Shown: positions 1 to 12,084, counted from the stretch's first letter. The stretch: DNA of 64,000 nucleotides from Ligustrum vulgare (GCA_963555705.1 OY743189.1:5473501-5537500); one strand, 5' to 3'. Notes: generated by a model from the sequence alone, not told the origin. Translations and numbers: made by a program.

Positions 1-337
1 AAACCTGATTCTGATTAAAAAAAAAAAAATCTAATTTTGATAATTATTTTGATACTTGTGTAATTAATTACAAACCACATGATTACAAAAATTTTCAAAC
101 TTAAATGTTTGTAATTATAAACTTAAACCTACTTAAAATTACATATTAAACAACAGTGGCCAAAGCCCAATTTCAACCAATCACCCATTTGAAAAGGACA
201 ACGTCACTGAATTCCCTACTTTTTATCCCTATATCCCTATATATTATAAGAATTGCTTTTGAATCATTATTCATAAGCCGTTGAAGCCCTTTTTAAGCCA
301 TTTAAGCCGTCCATGTGCAACTGAACCTGTCACTGCC

Positions 338-676
338 ATGTCGATACAGGCTTCCTCACTGCCACACTGTTTTTCAACTTTTTCTCTCACGCAACCATCG
401 CCTTCTCCTTCTTCCATTGTTTCCCCCATTTCCCCATTTTCACTTCCTCGTCTTTCGCTACCAAAAAAAAATGCCACGACCCATGATGCATCCACATTTT
501 GTCAAGCAAGAATAGGGTGCTCTGAAGAGTTAGAAGTGGAGGAACAATATAGTCGAGTTAGTGAGAGATGCTCTCAACTAGAGCGAAATTCTTCCTCTCT
601 GATGCTCGACTTTGTGAATGTTCTTCATGCTCTTTGCTTTGAATCTTCTGATTTTGGTTGGTTTGGTTTCATTTAA
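338..676 (+). CDS. weak hypothetical open frame, possibly a first exon
   Basis: Open frame of 112 codons from the ATG at 338 to a stop at 674-676. I do not recognise the product. The first 45 or so residues are rich in Ser, Pro and Phe with few acidic residues, which resembles a plastid transit peptide; a more charged stretch follows (GCSEELEVEEQYSRV and on). An earlier ATG at 313 lies in another frame. The frame ends beside a possible splice donor (AAAG/GTGAG near 675-683), so it could be a first exon or a fragment of a gene broken by the element inserted at 1085. A chance open frame in noncoding DNA is equally possible. Confidence 0.2.
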   Translation: MSIQASSLPHCFSTFSLTQPSPSPSSIVSPISPFSLPRLSLPKKNATTHDASTFCQARIGCSEELEVEEQYSRVSERCSQLERNSSSLMLDFVNVLHALCFESSDFGWFGFI

Positions 677-1084
677 AGGTGAGATTTTCTATTATCGACT
701 TTAAATATACTAGATTTTGCATTGTTTCCTCCTATTGTGGATCTTTCGCGATTTGGAATTCTGGGTGCACTGTTCTTCCAAAAATTATTTTTTCAGCTGG
801 GTGGAGAAGTTTCTTTGACTTTGTTGGTTCAAAATACTGGGTCTTCTTACCTACCTCTCGATTTAGCTATATTTGAAGAAATTTTCGCCGCTTGGGGGAC
901 TTATTGATCTGGAAGTGATGATGTGTTGTTCAACCGTGAGTTCTAATTCTTCTTCTTCTTCTTATTCTTCTTCTTTAGGGTGGTGTTGTCTTGGATTTCT
1001 CAAGCCATGTTTTTTATTTTTCTATTAGACTTATGTATAAATGAAAGTTGATAACATGGAGTTTTCTGAGTTTTGTTGCAATAT
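677..1084. other. intergenic or intron-like flank
   Basis: No supported gene. It holds short open frames without recognisable motifs and a CTT-rich microsatellite (about 942-979). The last five bases, AATAT at 1080-1084, are the left target duplication of the Ty3-type element that follows; the same five bases recur at 8304-8308. Confidence 0.5.
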
Positions 1085-2025
1085 TGATGTGATCCGATGC
1101 GGGGATCACCAAGAACACGCGGAATTAAACGCCGGAAAGCTCTAAAATCCAAGATAGTAGACGGTAACAATGCAACCCCGACCTCACGACGCAAGAACTA
1201 TGGGTATATTAAACCCAAAACCCGTTACGATGCGGAGATAAGAACTACAAAGGGGGAACGCTACAAAGGTTGTCAAATCCTTTGATAAGTTCAAATTGTT
1301 CGACGAGAACACGAAGAAATTAAGAGAATATCTCACCTTCAATATCATTAATCTCAAGAATAATAGTTGTTTTTTACAATGCTGAATAAAGCCATATATA
1401 TAGGCTAACAAAATAAAGAAACCTAAATAAACTAGAATTGCAAATAAACTAAACGCTGAAACTAGGTTAAAAATACGCCACCTAATTTACGGCCGTAACT
1501 TTTAAGTTTACGGTCGTAAGGGACTTACGGACTAAAAAGCAAAACATATGTTACGGCCGTGACAAATTTATATACGGCCTTAATTGACTCTCTGAATAAA
1601 AATATAAAAACTACTAAACTTTATTTACGGCCGTGAGGATGTCCTTTACGGCCGTGAGTCCTCTTCTGCATAATTTTTTCTTGATAATGTTACGGCCGTG
1701 AGATCATGGTTTACGGCCGTGACTGCCTTTCTGCACAAATTTAGCCAAGATGATTTTACGGCCGTGAAAGAGGTGTTACGGCCGTGATTCCACTTCTGCC
1801 TTATTTTCTTGTTCTTCTTTGATCCAAATGCATTGTAATAACTTCAGCTCTTCTTCCACTTTGTTATGCAACGTAAACGAGGTCTTTGCACTCGAACACT
1901 CATCCATCCACGCTTGCATGAATCCTTGCATTGCTCGCTTGATTCTTTTGGCTCTTTTCCTCGTTATTGGTCCTACGGACACGTGCAACGGGTCAACGCT
2001 CGTTGAGCCACTCCGGAACTCATCA
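1085..2025 (-). repeat. 3' LTR of the CRM-like element
   Basis: Matches 7364-8303 end to end with scattered substitutions. It contains a TATA-like TATATATA near 1393-1401 on the minus strand and the ACGGCCGT repeats listed separately. The last part of the pol frame, down to its TAA at 1776-1778, lies inside this LTR. Confidence 0.95.
1489..1785. repeat. cluster of palindromic ACGGCCGT octamers in the 3' LTR
   Basis: The octamer ACGGCCGT, mostly within TTTACGGCCGTGA, occurs at 1489, 1553, 1627, 1648, 1692, 1713, 1758 and 1778, with degenerate copies near 1510 and 1573. The two halves of the cluster are spaced 20-21 bp within pairs and about 45-65 bp between pairs. It is CpG-rich in an otherwise AT-rich LTR. 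The same array in the other LTR (7768-8063) is more eroded. Confidence 0.85.
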
Positions 2026-3389
2026 TACCCTCCCTGTTGAAAATGATTCTTCCTCGAATCATCACCTGCATCAAACAGAGAAAGATCAGCAACATTAAAA
2101 GAAGCAGACACATTATACTCACCTGGAAGATCGAGCTTATATGCATTCTCATTTATCTTTTCAATGATTTGAAAAGGTCCATCGCCTCTTGGCTGCAACT
2201 TAGACTTTCTTTGGGTTGGAAATCGCTCCTTTCGCAAGTGCACCCACACCCAATCACCCGGCTCGAACGTCACTTGCCTCCTACCTTTGTTGGCATGAGT
2301 CGCATAACGCTCATTTTTCTTTTCAATTTGTTCTTTCACCTTCTCATGAAGTTCTTTTACAAGCTTAGCTTTTTTCGCCCCGTCCAAATTGCTCCGTTCA
2401 TCTACAAGTAAAGGAATTAAATCAAGAGGAGTTAGCGGGTTGAAACCATAAACAACTTCAAAAGGTGAACATGAAGTAGTAGAATGCACAAATCGATTAT
2501 AAGCAAATTCCACAAATGGAAAACATTCCTCCCAACTTTTTAAATTCTTATTTATTATAGTGCCCAAAAGTTGGATTAATGTCCTATTAACTACCTCCGT
2601 TTGGCCATCAGTTTGCGGGTGACATGTAGTAGAAAATAAAAATTTAGTACCCATCTTCCCCCACAAGACTTTCCAAGAGTAGCTTAGGAACTTAACATCC
2701 CTATCAGACACAATACTCCTAGGTACCCCATGGAGTCTCACAACCTCCCTAAAGAATAGGTCAGCTATGTTTGTTGCGTAATCAGTTTTATTACAAGGAA
2801 TAAAATGCGCCATTTTGCTAAATCTGTCTACCACCACAAATATCGAGTCTCTACCTTTTTTTGTCCTAGGAAAACCTAACACAAAATCCATAGATATATC
2901 TACCCAAAGTTCATTAGGTACGGGCAAAGGTGTATACAAACCTTGTGGTAAGACCCTAGACTTAATTGTTTACAAGTTATGCACCTTTCACAAATATGGT
3001 GAACATCCCTTTTCATTTTAGGCCAATAAAAGTGCTCTTTAAAGTTTCTAAAGTCTTGATTACACCAAAGTGTCCCATTAACCCCCCCCACCATGAGCCT
3101 CACGCACTAGCAATTCACGCATAGAACAACTAGGCACGCAAAGTTTACTTTCTCTAAATAAATAGTCATCATGCCTATAAAATTTATCAATTGCACCCTT
3201 TTCACATGAAGCATAAATGGTAGAAAAATCAGGGTCATTAGCATACATACCTCTTATATATTCAAATCCAAGCAACTTCGCATTTAAAGAGTTTAGAAGT
3301 ACGTACCTGCGAGAAAGGGCATCTGCTACCACATTCTCCTTACCTTGCTTATAGCGAATGACGTATGGAAAAGTCTCAATGAATTCCAT
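1776..3389 (-). pseudogene. RNase H end and integrase of the CRM-like element
   Basis: 3389-3078 holds the end of RNase H with VVADALSRR and the start of the integrase. A run of seven G (minus strand, near 3083-3089) marks a frameshift, after which HHICERCITCK forms the end of the HHCC zinc-binding region. The next frame (2939-1776) carries the integrase core with the D, D, E residues in DISMDF, VSDRDVKF and TDGQTEVVNR, then GDWVWVHLRKERFP. It runs through the polypurine tract into the LTR and ends with a basic then acidic tail. I see no classical chromodomain. Confidence 0.85.
2026..2036 (-). other. polypurine tract of the CRM-like element
   Basis: Minus strand CAGGGAGGGTA directly precedes the 3' LTR, where plus-strand DNA synthesis would be primed. 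It also lies inside the pol reading frame, where it encodes Gln-Gly-Gly-Tyr. Confidence 0.85.
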
Positions 3390-3476
3390 CCAACGGGCGT
3401 GTCTTTTGTTTAGCTTACCTTGTCCCTTGAGGTGTTTCAGTGACTCGTGGTCAGTGTGTATGAAGAATTCCTTTGG

Positions 3477-5028
3477 CTACAGATAATGCTGCCATGTCTC
3501 CAAGGCACGAACAAGAGCATAAAGCTCCTTGTCGTAGGTAGGATAATTCAAAACTGCCCCACTCAGCTTTTCACTGAAAAATGCAAGCGGCCTTTTTTCC
3601 TGCATAAGAACGGCTCCAATACCTATTCCTGATACATCACATTCAATCTTAAAGGTTTGGTTAAAGTTAGGTAAAGCTAAAACCGGTGCAGAACATAACC
3701 TATCCTTAAGTACTTTAAAAGCATTTTCTTGTGCTTCCCCCCAATGGAATCCTACACTTTTCTTGACTATTTCTGTGAGTGGTGCTGCAAGTGTGCTAAA
3801 ATCTTTAACAAATCTCCTATAAAACCCAGCCAACACGTGGAAGATCCTAACCTCCGTAATACTTTTGGGAGTTGGCCATTCTTTAATAGCACGAATTTTC
3901 TCCTCATCTACATCTACACCATTAGCACTAACAACAAACCCAAGAAAAATTACCTTTTTCATGCAAAAAGTACACCTTTTAAAATTAGCATATAGTTTTT
4001 CAGTTTTCAAAACTTCCAAAACAGATCTTAAATGCTCAATGTGATCACCTAAGTTCTTACTATATACCAAAATTTCATCAAAGTATACCACAACAAATTT
4101 ACCAATGTAAGCACGTAAAACATGGTTCATTAGTCTCATAAAAGTGCTAGGTGCATTTGAGAGGCCGAATGGCATAACCATCCATTCATATAAACCATAT
4201 TTGGTTTTGAAGGCGGTTTTCCATTAATCACCTTCTTTCATTCGAATTTGATGATAACCACTCTTAAGGTCTATTTTGCTAAACATACAAGCACCATATA
4301 GTTCATCAAGCATGTCATAGAGTCTAGGTATGGGATGACGATACTTTACCGTAATATTGTTGACTGCTCTACAATCCACGCACATCCTCCAAGTCCCATC
4401 TTTTTTTGGCACCAACAAAACTGGTACTACACATGGGCTCATGCTTTCCCTAACATAGTCCTTTTTCAACAGCTCTTCAACCTGCTTTTGGTCTCTTCGG
4501 GATTGCTCCTATAAGCTAGCCTGTTTAGGATGACTGCTCCCGACACGAAGTCAATCTGATGTTCAATCCCACGAATTGGCGGCAGCCCACTAGGAATCTC
4601 CTCGGGAAATAAATCTGCAAATTCCTGCAAAAGAGACACAGCTAAACTGGGGAGGGAGTGGTTAGCTTCATCAAGTACAAGGAGAGATTCCTTATACATG
4701 AGTAAAATCACTGGTTTATTTGTAGAAATAGCTTTGGTGATATCACTCTGTTTTTCGTAGAAGCTCACCTTTATTTTCTCTCTTTTATTTTTACTGGCAC
4801 TCTTCACACCCTCTCCTTTTTCTGGATTGTGGTCCCAACTCTCGGTTTTTCATACAACTCTCCTTTTTCCGGGATCGTGGTCCCGACCCTCTTCTGTTCA
4901 CTCAACTCTCCTTTTTTCGGGATCGTGGTCCCGACCCTCTTTCTCTCTTCCTCACTTTTTAATTTCAGTTGGTCTTCATAGACCTGTTGAGGTGACAAAG
5001 GCATTAGTTTGTTATATTTCCCATTCAT
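3477..5028 (-). pseudogene. reverse transcriptase and RNase H region of the CRM-like element
   Basis: A linker (5028-4804) carries an imperfect three-fold repeat around RVGTTIPKKGE. The polymerase follows with [31 protein letters not shown] and [13 protein letters not shown]. There are frameshifts near 4805 and 4467 and an in-frame TAA at 4224-4226. The active site reads YFDEI instead of YxDD (about 4076-4090): the second catalytic Asp is Glu, which would be expected to impair polymerisation. RNase H starts with [16 protein letters not shown], and the frame is closed by TAG at 3477-3479 in place of a Trp. Confidence 0.85.
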
Positions 5029-5082
5029 AGTGAAGGTATACCTATTTTTAAAACCATCATGAATAACCTTCCTATCGAATTG

Positions 5083-6729
5083 TCATGACCTGCCCAACAA
5101 GATGTGCCCCGCATGCATTGGTACCACATCACAAACCACGCTATCTTCATACTTCCCAATCTCCAAATCAACTACCACTTGTTTATTCACCTTAATCTCA
5201 CGCGATTCATTTAACCATTGTAGCTTATATGGCCTAGGGTGTTTTAGTATAGGTAGGCATAATTTCTCCACTAGAGTAGTGCTAGCAACGTTCGCACAAC
5301 TACCACCATCTATTATCAAACTACACACCTTGTTATTCACAAAGCACCTAGTATGAAATATATTTTCTCGCTGCTCACCCGACTCTTCCACCTTAACTTG
5401 AGTACTAAGGGCTCTCCTAGTGACAAGTGATTTAGCTACTGCATAGTCCCCATCATCATTTTCACTAACATCCTCTAGAGCTGGCATATCCTTATACTCA
5501 TCTTCCACTTCTCCCTCTTTCTCATCCTCCGAATTTAATACCCCGTCACGCATAACCAATATTCGTTTATTTGGACATTGTGAAGAAATATGTCCTAAGC
5601 CGGAACATTTAAAACAACGAATATCTCTAGTCCTAGGAGTTTGAGAATCAAAAGCAATTTTACCTTTGTTGGGTGGCTCTATTTTTCCCTTCGGTGCCTC
5701 AAATTTATTTTTCTGCACAACCCCATCATTTTTAGAAGTCCCGCTCCATGTAGACTTACCAAAATAATTGGAACTTGTAGAGAATTTTGAAGTTCCCTTC
5801 CTTTTTAATTGTCGCTCCACTTTCATGGCCATGTGAAGCATCTCCTCCAAATCGATATAATGCTGCAATTCAATAACATTAGCAATATCTCGATTTAAAC
5901 CATTTAAAAACCTAGCCATGGTTGCCTCCGGGTCTTCCTCTATATTTTCCCTAATCATGGCAACCTTCATCTCCCTATGGTAATCCTCCACACTCTTACT
6001 ACCTTGGGAAAGGGTTTGTAGTTTTTGGTAGATATCCCTATAGTAATATCCAGGCACAAATCGTTTTCTCATAAGGGCCTTCAACTCATCCCAAGTTTCA
6101 ATAGGCCTCTCCCCATTCCTCCTTTTACTAGTAACCAATTGATCCCACCATACTATAGCATAATCAGTAAATTCTACGACTGCCAATTTAACCTTTTTAG
6201 CTTCAGAATAATTATGACAATCAAAAATTAATTCTACCCTCTTTTCTCATTCAAAATAAACGTCCGGATTACTCTTACCCTGAAACGAGGGAATGGACAT
6301 TTTAATGTTACCAACATGTCCATCTACATCATCCCTACGATCACGCCTATATCCCATATCACGTCTTTCTCCCCGATCTCGTCTCCTATCAACACTAGTA
6401 ATAGACAATTCACCACTATCCTCATCACTATCAACAACCTCAACACGTTCATTCCTAGCTCTAATTTGTGGGTTGAAGTCATACCTTAGTGGCCTTCGTA
6501 AATTAGGGAAATTGCGCGGTTGTTCCTGACGTGGTTGAACAATTCCCGCACCACGTGTCTCCCCTGGATTATTAGGTTTTTCCACATTCACGCCGGATTG
6601 TGTACCAAATTTTGCATCCAACTTGGCATCCAACCTCGCCTCCAATTTTGCAAAATGTTCCTCCACCATTGCAAGCATTTTAAAATCTTGAAGATCCCTT
6701 TCCGTCGACGAAACTTCCTTCTGTGACAT
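5083..6729 (-). pseudogene. gag and protease region of the CRM-like element
   Basis: Starts at the ATG at 6729 and stays in one frame to 5083 apart from an in-frame TGA at 6247-6249, where related elements have Trp in a Y-x-E-W setting. Around residue 20 after the break, the WWDQL segment typical of plant Ty3 gag capsid is present. A CCHC knuckle (CFKCSGLGHISSQC, near 5577-5620) would bind RNA. The protease follows with IIDGGSC near 5310 and ends HILLGRS before a second TGA at 5083-5085, again in place of Trp. Both stops fit TGG to TGA, that is, C to T on the other strand. It cannot make full-length Gag-Pol without readthrough. Confidence 0.85.
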
Positions 6730-7348
6730 GGTTAGTAATAAAGAAAAGAGAAAAAAATTAAATAAAGATCCTCACGTGTTTTATCACTCATGTATCACTC
6801 GATTTTGGCTTTTTCCCTCTATTAATCTCACAACTCTGCCTTTTTCCTCTCTATTCCCATTTTCCCACGTTCTCAAAGAACCCACCAAACTAGTCATGGA
6901 TTTGGTCCTTGTAGAATAAATCCCAAAGTGCAAATAAGGAAACTTGATGGAAAAATTGGAATTAGGAAATTTGAAGATGGAATTATGGAAACAAGAATTT
7001 TATTGCAAGAAGAAGTTTTATGAAATAAGGAATTTAATGGAAACAAGAATTGTTGGAAAGATTTGTCAAAGATTATTTTTTTGATTTCTTGTTCAAATCA
7101 ACAGCTCTTCTTTTCTATTTTTTTTTTTTTTTTTTTTTTTTGTAAATTTCGAATTTTTATTTTATTTTATTTTATTTTTTTGCTACTCAACAAAAATAAT
7201 CAAGAACAAGAAACAGAAATTGGAAAATCTTGAATTTCTGACGAATTTCAAGAAACAAGAATTGGAATGATTTTTTTTTTTTTGAATGATTAATAACTGG
7301 AAATAAAAGAAAAAGAACTGGAATACTAAATAATTGGATTTAGAGACA
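6730..7348 (-). other. untranslated leader of the CRM-like element
   Basis: Between primer site and gag ATG. AT-rich, with long T and A runs (about 7118-7141 and 7269-7281). No gene seen. Confidence 0.6.
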
Positions 7349-7361
7349 GGCTCTGATACCA
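7349..7361 (-). other. primer-binding site, initiator Met tRNA type
   Basis: On the minus strand the bases two positions inside the 5' LTR read TGGTATCAGAGCC, complementary to the 3' end of plant initiator Met tRNA. This fixes the element's orientation. Confidence 0.9.
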
Positions 7362-7363
7362 GA

Positions 7364-8303
7364 TGACGTGATCCGATGCGGGGATCACCAAGAACACGCG
7401 GAATTAAACGCCGGAAAGCTCTAATATCCAAGATAGTAGACGGTAACAATGCAACCCCGACCTCACGACGCAAGAACTATGGGTATATTCAACCCAAAAC
7501 CCGTTACGATGCGGAGATAAGAACCACAAAGGGGGAAAGCCACAAAGGTTGTCAAATCCTTTGATAAGTTCAATTTGTTCGACGAGAACACGAAGAAATT
7601 AAGAGAATATCTCACATTCAATATCATTAATCTCAAGAATAATAGTTGTTTTTTACAATGCTGAATAAAGCCATATATATAGGCTAACAAAATAAAGAAA
7701 CCTAAATAAACTAGAATTGCAAATAAACTAAACGCTGAAACTAGGTTAAAAATACGCCGCCTAATTTACGGCCGTAACTTTTAAGTTTACGGTCGTAAGT
7801 GACTTACGGACTAAAAAGCAAAACATATGTTACGGTCGTGACAAATTTATATACGACCGTAATCGACTCTCTGAATAAAAATATAAAAACTACTAAACTT
7901 TATTTACGGCCGTGAGGATGTCCTTTATGGCCGTGAGTCCTCTTCTGCATAATTTTGTCTTGATAATGTTACGGCCGTGAGATAATGGTTTACGGCCGTG
8001 ACTGCCTTCTGCACAAATTTAGCCAAGATGATTTTACGGCTGTGAAAGAGGTGTTACGACCGTGATTTCACTTCTGCCTTATTTTCTTGTTCTTCTTTGA
8101 TCCAAATGTATTGTAAAAACTTTGGCTCTTCTTCCACTTTGTTATGCAACGTAAACGAGGTCTTTGCACTTGAACACTCATCCATCCACGCTTGCATGAA
8201 TCCTTGCATTGCCTGCTTGATTCTTTTGGCTCTTTGCCTCGTTATTGGTCATACGGACACGTGCAACGGGTCAACGCTCGTTGAGCCACTCCGGAACTCA
8301 TCA
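7364..8303 (-). repeat. 5' LTR of the CRM-like element
   Basis: Copy of the LTR at 1085-2025, with the primer-binding site next to it at 7349-7361. Many differences between the two copies are C/T or G/A changes within or beside CG dinucleotides, for example in the ACGGCCGT motifs, as expected for methylated and ageing DNA. Confidence 0.95.
7768..8063. repeat. eroded ACGGCCGT octamer cluster in the 5' LTR
   Basis: Counterpart of 1489-1785. Several copies have become ACGGTCGT, ACGACCGT, ATGGCCGT or ACGGCTGT by single C/T or G/A changes. Confidence 0.8.
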
Positions 8304-10775
8304 AATATACTCTTTCCCTCATCTTCTCGATAAGCCTCTATTAGTGAGTTTTTCGAGACAGGTAAACTGATGCTTAATGGGCACCCTCGTATTTTATCTC
8401 AAACCTTGATGGGTATTGCGATCATTAATTTATACTCACTTTTTAGTGCTTTAGCTAATTTAACATTACAATTCTATATGAACTATATCAATAACCAATA
8501 TTTTATGGTCAACTTTTATGTGGTCTTTATTCCAATTACATGCAGAAAAAAGTCGAAATGTTGAGTGATTTGTAATTCAGGGCAGTGAATTTTTGGGTCA
8601 ATATTCTATTCTTTTGCATTGATTTTTTACATTTCATTCTTCAATACTGGATAAACCAAATTTGCTTTCATTTGTTAATGCATAAAATCTGACTCATAAA
8701 CAAATGTTTTTTGCTAGATTTCAGGAAAACTCATCCTTGTTCAATTCAATTCTTAGTGGAAAATGTTCTTTAAAGTCTTCCTCTTCCAATGGTGTTTGGG
8801 CAAGAATACAACTATTATATTGTGGATGATAACAAGAAATCAAGAATGTTGTAATATGGGAGGCTGGAAAGAAGAGAAAACCGGTACTACCTAATGGGGA
8901 GTCTGTGGAATGTCATGATCTTTGGAAGGTACTTATTTTTGGTTCCCTCTATCAGTCGCTCTTTGTGTGTGTGGATGTGGATATATTAGGTTTGCACTAT
9001 GGTTTACTGGTTTCTCTAGGCACGGAGCTCCGCAAAAGTATCTTCGTCGTACCTTTTAACATTTTCTCGTCTTTAACTTAAATTTTATTTTATTTTATTT
9101 AGGTCGGTTTTTAAGATATATTTTGAGTTTACTTTCATTTTTGTTTTGGTTTTGTGGTTAATTTTAGTGAGTTTCACAAGGATAATTTTGGGTTACTGTA
9201 AGTGTTGTGAGTTCATTTTCATTCTTGTTTGGATTTTGCGACTAATTTTGGAGAATTTCACAAGGACAATTTTGGGTTACTCTAAATGTATAATTCTTCA
9301 TACTGGGGACTTAGCTTGAGTAAATATTTGGTATTAGTTAGAATTAAAGTTTCTGTTCTATTGAACAAATGATAGGTCATTGAAATTGTTGTATTTTTCG
9401 TTACTTTCTGTTGCAAAGTCTTGGGTTTCCATTTTTTATTTCTTCATTAGTTGATTTTCCCATTTTTTATATATGTTCGTATTTTTTTAGCGTGACATAT
9501 TTTTTCCTGGAATTTGTTTTCTGCATAGTTATATTAGTTTCTAACTCTATTTAATTTCCATGCCATTTACATCTTTATTTAAGAAGAGTTTCTTCTTGCA
9601 TCTGTTAAGCCATTTAATTTTCTTCAATGGCAACATGGTTTTACATGTATTCATTTATCATATCTTTTGTAATCACTTTTTTCTTCTATTTTGTTTTCTT
9701 TTAATAGTTACTTCAATGAACACATATCGATGTGTATGTGCAGCCTTATTTGTTACCGTCACTTCGATGTTTTAATTCCGATAATGAAAAGTTGGAAGGG
9801 TTTATACTGAATGATGTCAAACCTTAATCGAACAGAACTTCTCATCATTGTAGAGTTCCTTTATAATTTATTAAAGAAATTGTTGATTTCTAAGTATAAA
9901 TATAAATGTTAGATTCATAAGGTGGTTTATTATCTTCATCAATTTCTGACCATATTTACTATCCTTACCTTAGCACACGATGTTTCCATCCATAATATTT
10001 CCAAAATATCTATTGTTTGAACATTTGATCCTTTTTCTGTGCCGGGACTTTGTTTTCATTTAGCAAGGGTAGTTTGAGAAATCTTGGGCAACTGTTAATG
10101 ATGTTAAATAAGGCTCTATCATACAGATAATAATTTGGTTTATTTATGTCTCTGAGGTAAAATGTGTGGTTAATAAGTTGAGAGAGAATGTATGACTAAA
10201 AAGTGGTTTGAAAAATTGTGTTGTTTACAAATTGTAATAAATACGTTAAAGAACGTAGGCTGAAGAATCAAAATGTTAGCTAAATGGCTAAATGTTGTGG
10301 TATTAATATTTTATTCTTATCCGTATCATTCTCCATATTATTCTGGATTTTCTTTCATTTTCCTTCTGATTTTTTTGCTTCATCATCTCCCATGCTCAAA
10401 ATGATAGTTTTTCTAGGTTTTTTGGTGGAGGCCCTATTGAAGAGAAGAGAAGATCGTGAAAGGTGATGATTATCAAACTAGCTGCAACACTTGAAGATCT
10501 GTTTGAGGAATTCTTTAAAGGTGAAGGATACATAATACAATACCAAGCTGAGATAGTACCAACTATAGCAGTTTTGCACCGATTGAATTTTTGAAGGAAT
10601 ATGTTCATTTATAGGTTTTGTTGTTTATTCCCTATACAATAATAGATAATTGGTTAGATACGTGCTAATTATATCATGCTTCTATCTCCATGTTTGTATG
10701 CCCATTTATCTATATTTTTTTAGGTCACAATTGCATTTTCGCACACTGAAAGTTTTTCCTGTTAAATGAAATAGA
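8304..10775. other. intergenic; one weak exon-like piece
   Basis: Starts with the AATAT target duplication and ends with ATAGA (10771-10775), the left target duplication of the copia element. Mostly AT-rich without motifs. At 8725-8938 a stretch bounded by TTTCAG and AAG/GTACTT has a readable frame (ending GKKRKPVLPNGESVECHDLWK) but contains an in-frame stop, so it is at best a relic exon of a gene I do not recognise. Confidence 0.4.
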
Positions 10776-11230
10776 TGTAAGGATTTTAATCAATCGTGTG
10801 GGCTTATATGTGAATTATTGTGTATTGAATGAAAGACTATCAAATTTGGTTAAGCCCATTTAAAGTGATCTAATAAGGATTTTATATATATCGGGCTTTA
10901 ATGCATCTAATTAATGTATGGGCTTTTATGTGTAGATATTAGGTCATTACCTAATTCATGATGGGCCGGATTAGGTTAACTGACAATACAGTATATAAAG
11001 TCGGTTATGGTCCCTGAATCCTACGTACTATTCATTCTTTTTGACATCCCATCATCAGAGAGAAAATAAGAATTGCGTATTGATTTGGAAGATCCAACCA
11101 ACCGAATCGTTCATCGTGAATCATGTTTGATTGAGGTACGCTTCCGCTTAAGTTATTTAATTCTTGATAATTCAGCATGATGATTTTAGATCATAGATAA
11201 ATAATTATTTATGATATAAATTTTCTAACA
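10776..11230 (+). repeat. 5' LTR of copia element 1
   Basis: Pairs with 18093-18547 with a few per cent mismatch. It carries a TATA box, TATATAAAG, at 10992-11000, placed as expected for an LTR promoter. Confidence 0.93.
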
Positions 11231-11232
11231 AG

Positions 11233-11245
11233 TGGTATCAGAGTC
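11233..11245 (+). other. primer-binding site of copia element 1
   Basis: TGGTATCAGAGTC, two bases inside the 5' LTR, complementary to the 3' end of initiator Met tRNA except near the last positions. Confidence 0.88.
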
Positions 11246-11799
11246 AACATCGTGTTGAATTATCAGATCAATTTCGAAAGCATATATGTAAAATTTAATT
11301 CTCTGCCTATGTATGATGATGGAATATCACATGGATTTTTAGAATCATTACACCCAGTAGAATCCCGCGCATTAAGTTGCAGACCTGGAGACCCTTTCAG
11401 CTTCCCACTGGCAAAACTGTAGAATCCGATTGCATTAAATCCTAGTCCATTGAAATTTCGAATCTGGTTTTGTGAAATACGTTGTGTATGGATTTTTCAA
11501 GCTCGTATGTTTGGTTGAAATCTAATTCTTGAGGTTGGGTTTTGTATCTGATTCTTGTGGGTATATATATATATAATAATTCCCGTATGTATACATATAT
11601 TTCGAAATTAAGGTATGGGTGTATTCGGATTCGGTTGGGTATTGAGTATGGATTTTGAATCTAGTTTTGATTATACACATAATCTTGTTTTTGATTTTGG
11701 TATTCAGATTCAGAAATTTGAATTTGATGTGATGAAAATTTGTTTCTGTATATATCATATCATGTATACTAAATGTGTTGATTAAGGATGTGGTGTTGC

Positions 11800-12000
11800 G
11801 AACCGGCGACAATAGTCGCCGCCGGCATTCGCGGCTGCTTCCAGCGCAGCCTGCAGACGCAGCGCCAGTAGCTGCGGTGTTCCTGGTCGCTGGCCACGCT
11901 TGTGACGGGGACTGGTGTCCATGGTGGAGACTGCGGCGGCGATTAGGGCTTTGCAAAACCCTAGCAGTAGCAAATCAGATTTTTGGGCAGGGGGCGTCGA
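11800..12000 (+). other. GC-rich leader block of copia element 1
   Basis: A block of about 200 bp with many GCGGC/GCCGCC words in an otherwise AT-rich element. It yields open frames on both strands (for example 11775-12056 plus), but their residue content just reflects base composition. Similar GC-rich leader blocks lie between primer site and coding region in the two other copia-type elements here (60290-60840 and, on the minus strand, 48230-48400). Confidence 0.6.
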
Positions 12001-12084
12001 TTGGAAATTTGAAGATAAGAAGGGCCTCTTTTGCAATTCTATATAATTATGTTTAATTGCACCTCCGGTCCTCTCTTTTGTTTT

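Larger units (their letters stand above)
1085..8303 (-). mobile_element. complete, decayed Ty3-type LTR retrotransposon (CRM-like)
   Basis: A 7.2-kb element read on the minus strand. Two 940/941-bp LTRs (7364-8303 is the 5' LTR, 1085-2025 the 3' LTR) begin TGA and end TCA and enclose gag, protease, reverse transcriptase, RNase H and integrase in that order, the Ty3/gypsy order. A perfect 5-bp target duplication AATAT (1080-1084 and 8304-8308) shows that both ends are intact. The primer site matches the 3' end of initiator Met tRNA, and the polypurine tract abuts the 3' LTR. The integrase frame runs across the polypurine tract into the LTR, a layout known from the CRM clade of plant chromoviruses; the clade name is my inference. 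Several premature stops and frameshifts make it non-functional. Confidence 0.95.

Noticed and set aside
271..515. Other frames overlapping 338-676
   Set aside because: Shadows of the same C- and T-rich stretch; none shows a motif.
11522..12056. Opposed open frames in the copia leader
   Set aside because: Same reason: GC-rich leader, no motifs, and repeat-like residue content.
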